Assembly: GCA_029204225.1 (NCBI GenBank)
Contig: CM055102.1
Span: 62,843,272-62,907,271, forward strand
Length of the DNA stretch: 64,000 bases
Reading direction: 5' to 3'
Source: Diphasiastrum complanatum
Taxonomy: Eukaryota > Streptophyta > Lycopodiopsida > Lycopodiales > Lycopodiaceae
The notes under the pieces were generated by a model. The model had not been told where the DNA came from. It ran no database searches and worked only from the letters and a program-made list of their open reading frames with translations. The translations under genes and the position numbers were made by a program. Within the stretch, counting starts at the first letter, position 1; every line of letters starts with the position of its first letter. This document shows, in pieces, positions 57,176 through 64,000 of this stretch.

Positions 57176-57419
57176 TCCTTGCATCTCTTTTTTTATTATT
57201 TTAAATCTATCGTCATAGTATAAATAAATTGTAAGTCATAATATTAATAATTTTCGTTCAATATCTACAGTGGGTACAACAAAGGGATGCTTTTAGTTGT
57301 GCTTGGTTCGTCTTATAAAATCCAAAGCTCTTTTTCAAGTGGTACATTCTACAAGTCGATGTGGTCATCACTCAATACCAGATGAGTGGTACAATACAAA
57401 GCTCTTTTTTCGAGTGGTA
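57176..57419 (+). repeat. Copy of an intron-exon junction from 51745-51885
   Basis: 57178-57305 matches 51745-51880 closely, including the 'caatatctacag' acceptor and the following exon start (gtacaacaaagggatgcttt). After 57305 the sequences diverge; a 'gtggtacaa' motif recurs three times up to 57425. Confidence 0.65.
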
Positions 57420-58214
57420 CAAGTTGATGTGGATCCATATCTAACATCCATTAACACTAAGATTAACACTACGTCCATTACTGTAAGATCCATAATGATA
57501 ATAGCTTACTCTTTCTCTCTCACCAAAAGCATAAGAAATAGTAATATCTCAGATAGCATGTCTCAGATTTCCGCATGTATGAAAGATCCACATCTACGTC
57601 TAACATCCATTAACACTAAGGTTAACACTACGTCCATTAACCCTAAGATCCATAATGATAATAGCTTACTCTTTCTCTCTCTCTCTTTCTCTCTCACCAA
57701 CAGCATAAGAAATAGTAATTCCAATAACATTTTGATCCAACAATTAGCAAATACAACAAAGCATGAGAGATGGAGGAATAGAGTTAGAGAGCAAGGACAT
57801 TCACAAGTCCGTTCCATAAGAGAATCAATCTGCTTGCATTGAAATGAAGATGAAAACATGAGGAGCAAGTCGAGTTTGCCCCTATTTATAGTGGAGAGAA
57901 GGACCTTGGCCACAAAATCCTATTGGCCCATTTCTACCTCCCTAACCATTCATATTAAAAAAGAGTGGGAATCCATTCATTAATTGTAGGGAACCAATTT
58001 GAAATTGAAATTTGGTGGGAACCCGAACTTTATTCACTAGCTTGACATTTAGGCTTGCGACATTAAAAGTCCCACGAAAAGGCCTAAAGTCCTTCCATTG
58101 ACTTTCTAATTATCAAATCTCTATGTGACCATCAGGTTGGCACACGCAGGGTGCCAAATCCCTCACTTATTAACTAGGGTTAGGGTTTTCTCAATATCCG
58201 CAAACCTTCCAATA
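57420..58214 (-). mobile_element. Family B LTR, copy d, with a second partial LTR
   Basis: 58214-57545 is a 5' LTR in minus orientation starting TATTGGAAGGTTTGCGG, with TATA at 57884-57890. It stops at 'ctgagatat'. 57420-57543 is another partial LTR-B in the same orientation. No internal region or primer site remains, so this is a rearranged solo-type remnant. Confidence 0.75.
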
Positions 58215-58900
58215 GTCCACTGGCTTCCAAGTCTTGATCGAGTGGCATCCATGTACTCTTGGGTTTTTTCCATTTTTGATAATGGAAGCATAAACTCAAC
58301 ATATGTTGTTCTGTTTGGTAGCGAAAGCACATGGAAAACATTTTGATTCTACATTCTATTTCTCCATTTCATTTTTTGTCCCAGCCTTCATCCATAAGTT
58401 TAGATAATAAACTATCTGATAAATTTTTGCATACAAACATTATTGTTTTGTGTACATTAACGCTTGAAAAAAAAACCAAAAAATATATCAGGAATGTACA
58501 TTGAGTCATAAAAGAAGATTCCATAATCAATAAGATCTTTTGCAGTTCTACATCTATATTGCAGATGTCCAATATCAGTGTGTATTACATCTAACACACA
58601 TGCAAGAGATCCACTTGGCTCCCATTCATTTATATTGGATGGATATAAATCTGCAAGAGAAAAATGATCAGATCGACAACTTTAGTAATAAATGATAAGG
58701 AATCATGAAAATCAAAGTATTGTAAAATATCAATACTCACAATTGTTTTTTTTTTGTGACCCTAATGGTTGATGAATCCTTGCACATTTATCTCTGAATG
58801 CACATATACATGTTGGACTAAAATTTTGGAAATAGATTTTCCTCCTGATGATGTTCTTAAGTCCAAAATTTTGGCCTTCCCATAAGATCGAAATGATACA
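58215..58900 (-). repeat. Unit C, copy d (inverted)
   Basis: Matches 54479-55140 closely, including the DGWDKK exon region, the 'ctgatatt' spacer, and the exon block that reads EGQNFGLKNI and YFQNFSPTCICAFRDKCARI on the minus strand. Stops near 58900. Confidence 0.65.
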
Positions 58901-58984
58901 CAAGAACACATATAGCAAATATCCATGCAAATATCTACGCACAATACAAAGGAGGACGTGCAAGCAAAAAAAAATTCGCTTCGA

Positions 58985-59420
58985 TATAGCCATGGATTGG
59001 CGTGGATATACGCATGGATACAAGTGCGTGGATTATCCACGCGTGGATGTTCCATGCAAATGTCTTTTTCGACAGCAGGTCGGCCAAATGTCGTGAAATT
59101 CAAAATGCGTGGATTATCCACGCCAAGTCCGACACCGAAAGCTGGGCAAACCTCCGACACCCGGAGCCGAAAAGAAATTCTAATTTCGCGTGGATAATCC
59201 ACGCCATAGTAAAAATTAAATAAAGAAGGCTCGACTTTCATGTAGATACTGCATGGATAATTATCCATGCGTGGATTATTCATGCAAAATTTGCCTAATC
59301 CACGCAAAATCCAAAGAGAGGACGTGGATACCGCATGGATAAATTTTTTTTTATATCCATGCGGAAAGGTTTCCGGAATTTGCGTGGATTATCCACGCGT
59401 GGATAATCCACGCAAAATTT
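58985..59420. repeat. GCGTGGATTATCCACGC palindrome array
   Basis: About ten full or partial copies of a 17-bp near-perfect palindrome (GCGTGGATWATCCACGC and variants such as GCATGGATAATTATCCATGC) in ~430 bp. The closest pair, at about 59381-59415, is two palindromes back to back. No coding. Different core from the GACGTC arrays but similar in size and style. Confidence 0.85.
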
Positions 59421-60110
59421 TTGTCCAAAAAAAAAACATTTCCGAAACTAGAGGTGACTTTCTATTTTTGTGTTGTGTGTGAGAGAGAAAAAGAGAGTAT
59501 AGATGGGAGTGAGAATGAGATGAGGATGAATGTGAGTGAGAAGATTGATAGTGTTTAGGATTTTTAGTTCATTGATGGATGTTAATAGTTTGTGTTTTGT
59601 GATCATAAGTTTTAAGATCTTTTTGGTTTGTGATGTAGGTTTGGATATGAAAAATGAAAAATGACCTTTCATTGCAAAGGATTCAAAGATCAAGTGCATG
59701 CAAAAGGAAAAGCAAAGATTGCAAAACAATGGAGATACAATAGTAAAGGTAAATTCACATTTATTTGATTCATTTGATATTTAGTTGATAACTTAATGTG
59801 TTATTTATTTCCATTCCTTTCCATTGTGCTTTCCATTACTTTTTATTGTGCATTCTAGCATGCAAATCATGTGCTAAAATAGATACATTGCATTGAATTC
59901 ATCAATGGATACATTTGCGTTGCATAGATGTGCATTAAGTAGACTATACATTGCATTGAATACATCAATAAATACATTTGCAATCAATAGATGTACATTC
60001 AATAGACTATACATTTGCATTCATGGAATAAAAATACATGCATTCAAAAATTTTGCAAGAATGATGTGATGCCAAAACATTATACTGATTGATTTAAGAA
60101 CAAGTACATC
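59421..60110 (+). other. Possible promoter and exon next to the palindrome array; otherwise unassigned
   Basis: A GA-rich stretch (59480-59530) precedes a possible exon at 59638-59749, bounded by 'gatgtag' and 'aaaggtaaat', that reads FHCKGFKDQVHAKGKAKIAK in one frame. 59850-60060 has repeated 'gcattgaa' and 'catcaatggatacatttgc' units. Nothing firmly identified. Confidence 0.3.
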
Positions 60111-60510
60111 ACAACCGGAAGGACACTCGCCCTGATACGCTGATATAACGGCTTGGCCTATTGTTGAAACATCATGTGCTTGGGAAGATTGGACTAGGTT
60201 TTAAAATGATATTCAAAGTTGTTAAGCCTGTATAACTTCTTTTGGACATAAATAACAACTGTTGTTCAGCTATGACACCTGTCTTCCTCAATAAACTAAC
60301 TTGAGCAATTTTGTTTTGTGGGATGGTGGCAGGTATCAGCTGGACGTCTTGAAAGTGGTTATGCTTTATGGTGCTTTGTAGTATTGTGTTTTACTTTTCA
60401 GCTGTATTTTACCTTGTTGGATTATGAATAAAGGCTTCAAAGAGCTTCAGTATTGCTTTGTCAAGAGGAATTAAGTGCAGTCTTGTATCTCTCTCTCTCT
60501 CTTGCATCTT
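60111..60510 (+). repeat. Repeat H, copy 3
   Basis: Parallels 3595-3990 ('ctcgccctgatacgctgata' through 'aggaattaagtgcagt'), with only a short CT tail (60488-60502). Confidence 0.7.
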
Positions 60511-60641
60511 GGTGGTGTAAATATGACTATTCCTTGGTTGGGATAGTACTGAAGCTCTTACCTTTTATCCGATTCATAAGCTAACAAAGGTCTCTTTGCA
60601 TTATTCAGTCCACAACAGGATGATTTCAGGATACTCCTGCT

Positions 60642-61262
60642 TTGGGTTATGGGGAGCCCCTTCCTCCGCCTAACCATTTTGTTCAGACTTTGATTTGCTG
60701 TATGAAAAAGGCCATTGAAATGAATAATTTTATCATCGATACTGATATGGCCACCTGTTCTTCTACTGGACCTGAGGATAAGATTCTTTGTCTTATTGAT
60801 TTACTTGAGACTATTGATTGGGTTAAGATCTATCTTGAGTTTGTTAAGAAGAAAGATACTCTGAGTCTAATGTAAAATCTTTATAATCGTCTCAATAATT
60901 TCGTCGAAAGATTTGAAGAAGAAGAAAAGTTCTGTAATTTACACATTAGGAAAGTATTCATGTGTCTGGAAAATGAAAATGGTATCACACCTACTGTTAT
61001 TTCCCCTTCCATATCTGATGCACCTCTTTCACCACATCATCTTGTCTTTACTGATGACCTTGACAAGGATAGTGCCTCTCAATTGGAAATATTTTCCCAA
61101 GACATCTGTGACATTGGTGACCTTTCTTCTTATGATTTTTGCCAATCTAAAAGCTGTCAAGTTCCTTTTGTCCCCAGCAGTCTTGTATCTCTCGTTTATA
61201 TTCACCCTGTCTTGCTATCAAAAATACTCTCAAGCACACTTTTTCATTTTGATTTTCTGTAG
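60642..61262 (+). pseudogene. Unidentified ORF with one in-frame stop (about 206 codons)
   Basis: One frame runs from 60642 to the stop at 61260-61262 with a single TAA at 60873-60875. Segments: GYGEPLPPPNHFVQTLICCM, then NFIIDTDMATCSSTGPEDKI, DLLETIDWVKIYLEFVKKKD, and after the stop NNFVERFEEEEKFCNLHIRK and VFTDDLDKDSASQLEIFSQD. It has acidic, helix-prone composition and no known motif. The long frame with one stop suggests a recently inactivated coding segment, perhaps an exon or a TE ORF. Confidence 0.35.
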
Positions 61263-61540
61263 CCGATGTATCCCCACTCGAAAGCAATACTAAAAGCCTG
61301 TTCAACGCGCTTGAGATCGATATTTCCATGAAAAAACTGAATTTTTGACGAAAAATGATAAATCTGGTACATGTGGCATCATTTAAGTGGTCCACATGTC
61401 TGTCTGTACGCATCATTTTGACTCATTAATGAGGGGCACATGGGTGTATTGACACGTGCACGAAGTTATCTTGGCGATGTTAGCACACATACTAGATGCA
61501 CTGTAAGAGTGATGTTCTAGCATGATCAATTCAAACTACT
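61263..61540. other. No recognised feature
   Basis: Non-coding-looking sequence with several 'cacatg'/'acacgtg' motifs. Nothing assigned. Confidence 0.4.
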
Positions 61541-61736
61541 ATCAAACGTTTTGTATGTACCTAAACTCACAAGAAATATGTTATCAGTAAGTAGAATTGT
61601 TGATTTAGGTCATAGGGTAGAGTTCGAGTCTGATCAATCTCGAATTATCGATAGGACAAATAAGATCCTTGCACTCAGCAAGAGACATGGATACTTATAT
61701 AAACTGGCATGTAGGAATTTGATGGAAACGTGGTGA
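61541..61736 (+). pseudogene. Copia fragment: end of protease and pre-integrase
   Basis: YVPKLTRNMLSVSRIVDLGH and then KRHGYLYKLACRN is the block following copia protease (compare Copia-2 NVLHIPNLTKNLLSISRIID). Different enough to be a separate copia lineage. Stops at 61736. Confidence 0.75.
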
Positions 61737-62466
61737 GTAGCGAAAGTGGTGAGCAGATGGGGATAGATCGGTAGTGTGTCAATTACTAGCTATGAGTTCA
61801 AGATGAAATGAATACCGCAATGCACAATGGAACCAAAAACATAGTGTAGAAAAAAATACACTCTGATAATAATCAAAACTAAGTACAAGAGCTTGAAGCT
61901 AGCGCAAATCAGTGGGCGCTAAGTCAGTCTTCAGCTGAGTTTTTCAGCTAAGTATCTGTCAGAATCAACCAGCATCTATTACGACAGTATACCGAGGTCT
62001 GTTCTGAGGATGAACAGTAACATTTTTTAGTTTTTTTTTTAAATTACAGTTTTCAGGTGATTTGCTGCTTAATTAAATTGCTGCCTAATCATTCTACTCC
62101 TTTACTTATCAAAATGTGCCATACCATTGCAACATTGTTTGTAATCTCATATAACATTAAGCCTCACTTTGATTGTACTGGACCGAGAGTTTTTATTTGT
62201 GATTGTTGTCCATAGATTATTAGTTTCAAGTTTCGTAACTAGGCATGTTGTTGATTATGTTTGTCCTTCAAGTATAGCTTGACCAATAATCAACATTAGA
62301 GAAACTCTGAGTCCAAAAAAGACCTTTTAAGAAATGCCATGTAGATTGACAATGTTTATTAATGTAAATTACCAAAATAAATTCATTTTCTGCCCAAATT
62401 CTTTTTCATTTATGCCCGCACTAGTTTCGATGCTTAACCATTCTATGCACATTAGTGTTTGTGGTT
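61737..62466. other. No recognised gene
   Basis: Includes an inverted-repeat-like cluster 'cagctgagtttttcagct' near 61930-61950. Otherwise unassigned. Confidence 0.4.
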
Positions 62467-62795
62467 CATTTAAAATAGGATAACTTTTTAACAGTAACTC
62501 CGATTGAGACGAAAATTATATTGTTGGAAAGCGCTTGACGAGAGCTTTCCAATGGTACCCACATGCTACTTTCAAGCTACTATTCAAAAGTTATGGCCGG
62601 TCAAAGTTTCAGACCAAGAAAAAAGTCCACATATCTCTCTTGTGCGTGGATAGAGTACCCGGCCATAACTTTTGAACGGTAGCTTGGAAGTACGCATGCA
62701 GGGTACCATTGGAAAGCTCTCGTTGAGCGCTTTCCAAGGGTATACTTTTCGTCTCAATCGAAGCTACAGTTAAAAAGTTATCCTATTTTAAATGA
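62467..62795. mobile_element. Foldback MITE-like element
   Basis: Two inverted arms of about 145 bp (62467-62611 and 62651-62795) begin catttaaaataggataact and end with its complement, separated by a ~40-bp loop. The arms pair along their length with scattered mismatches (for example around 'ggccataacttttgaa'). There is no coding capacity. Target duplications are not obvious. Confidence 0.85.
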
Positions 62796-62879
62796 TAATT
62801 GCATATTATACTATGAGTAACATGTCATGCTTGCGGGCTGCCCCCCGCGCCGAATTATAGCATTATTAAGAAACTTTTT

Positions 62880-62990
62880 TTTTTTCAATTCCAATGAGCT
62901 ACGTTACGTAGATTTCAAATTTGAGTGTTTTGATTGGTCCATGTGTAAGCAAAATTTGAGAAAAAATATTAAAAGTATTTTTACAATGGG
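62880..62990 (+). repeat. Fragment related to the end of unit C
   Basis: 'gagctacgttacgtaga' and 'ttgattggtccatgtg' match, in the same orientation, the sequence around 55685-55735 (inverted relative to 1-80). Confidence 0.55.
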
Positions 62991-63299
62991 TCTTTTTTGG
63001 ATTTAGAACTCCTCTAATGCCACCATTATTTGATTTTAGAGCCTTGATAGTCTTGTTGAGTTGGTTTCTCAGCATATATTTAAAGTGAGTTGGTTTCAAA
63101 ACATATGTTTGAATCAAATTTGCATTTTAGAAGATACATACAAGTTGAGTCCAACAAATCCATCAATAAAGGTTAGTCTCACTCCAGCAAGACTTAGGAA
63201 GTGACCTTTCTAATAAAACTACTTTAGGACATTACATAAAATCCACTGTTAACCAAAAAAACTATCAAATGCAAAGAGTTAAGAGCCTCGAGTTTTGCC
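62991..63299. other. No recognised feature
   Basis: A/T-rich sequence with no coding or repeat partner recognised. Confidence 0.4.
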
Positions 63300-63715
63300 A
63301 CTTAGGTGTCACAAGTAAAGAGAGAGCGAGCAAGCGAGAGATAAACAGATCAAAGTTCCTCTTGACAAGTCAAGATCAAAACTTTTTATAACCCTTTACT
63401 CATAAACCAACAAGGAAAAACATAGCTGAAAAGTACACAGTACTAGAAAGCACTGTAAAGCAAACCATAATTGGCACCTGCCACCATCCCACCACACAAA
63501 ACCACACAAGTTAGCATAGTGAGGAAGACAGGTGGCAACGCTGAATGTCAGTTGTTATCCATGTACAAAATTTGTTAAGCTCAACTGATCAACTTGTAGT
63601 GTAGATAAAATTTTTTACAGTCCGATCTTTCCTTACTGACAATCATTTAAAGTGATAGGCCTAACCATATCGATACCATATCAGGGCGAGTGCCATATTG
63701 ATCAGTTTGATGGTT
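63300..63715 (-). repeat. Repeat H, copy 4
   Basis: Minus orientation: 'agggcgagtgccatattgat' at the right end corresponds to the start of the repeat, and a decayed GA-rich run (63318-63345) to the CT tail. More diverged than copies 1-3. Confidence 0.6.
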
Positions 63716-64000
63716 TAGGTTCCTATCTTTTGATTGAACATGTATACTATAATGCATATTAGAAAAGAGCAATAAAATACAGTGCAAACTACTAACGTAT
63801 AAGTAGCTTGGACTAGCACATGAAATTTGGGGCAAATCCATGCCATACCAAAATTCCTACTTGTAAGCAAGTCATGTGTGGTACTCGTGACTTCTTGGGC
63901 AAATCCATGCCATGCAGGAGTCCGCAAGCAATCTCATTCTTAGAAAAACTTTTGAACCTTGCTCATGATTTAATATGCAGTCAAGCACAATACTCATTTT
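63716..64000. other. No recognised feature
   Basis: Contains a direct repeat of 'gggcaaatccatgccat' (about 63831 and 63898). Nothing coding. Confidence 0.4.

Noticed and set aside
58985-59420. CRISPR-like repeat array
   Set aside because: Palindromes of variable spacing and both forms of the core; no constant spacer length and a eukaryotic context.
59002-59482. Overlapping ORFs of 71-90 codons over the palindrome array
   Set aside because: Several frames on both strands are open only because the repeated palindrome lacks stops.

Overview
The window is a piece of a plant nuclear genome, most likely a seed plant, and it is almost entirely transposable-element sequence. The evidence is Ty1/copia and Ty3/gypsy LTR retrotransposons with plant-type primer-binding sites (TGGTATCAGAGC; ATTTTGGCACCGTTGCC), a secreted RNase T2 pseudogene with plant-like intron positions, and long (CT)n/(GA)n microsatellites. 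I cannot name the species. I found no intact host gene, no rRNA, tRNA or CRISPR, and no prokaryotic sequence.

1-16.7 kb: a copia element (Copia-A, 208-10977) with an apparent 5-bp target duplication (aaaat) interrupts an older repeat (unit C). The uninterrupted form of that target lies inverted near 55.5 kb. Copia-A is itself filled with other material: a fragment of a YIDD-type reverse transcriptase, (CT)n tracts, gypsy gag pieces and a short LTR element (family B). A 3.2-kb part of it (851-4118) recurs in inverted orientation at 13440-16675, making a very large potential hairpin.

16.7-34 kb: a transposon-like block (X1) ends in an array of GACGTC palindromes. Next comes a three-level nest. 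Old copia D is split by Copia-2 (20672-30622, target duplication ggtaa), which is split by element E (22738-27832, target duplication tacaa). E is a minus-strand copia-type element that encodes Gag and protease but no reverse transcriptase. An RNase T2 pseudogene (34028-32769, minus) follows.

34-48.8 kb: a second X block (X2) and a second Copia-2/D copy that lacks E and so serves as its empty site. Then come a longer LTR-B relative carrying a coiled-coil ORF, a truncated E copy, a gypsy gag with its leader and 5' LTR, and an inverted remnant of the RNase T2 locus that has lost exon 3.

48.8-64 kb: low-complexity sequence, an unrecognised multi-exon gene remnant (50.7-52.4 kb), further inverted copies of units B and C, a third Copia-2 fragment, an array of GCGTGGATTATCCACGC palindromes, a foldback MITE (62467-62795) and more copies of a CT-tailed repeat (family H).

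The genes do not form a pathway; what they record is layered insertion and duplication. The observations most worth following are the short non-autonomous LTR family B and its longer relative, the Gag-protease-only element E, the two kinds of palindrome array, the YIDD RT fragment, and the paired RNase T2 remnants.
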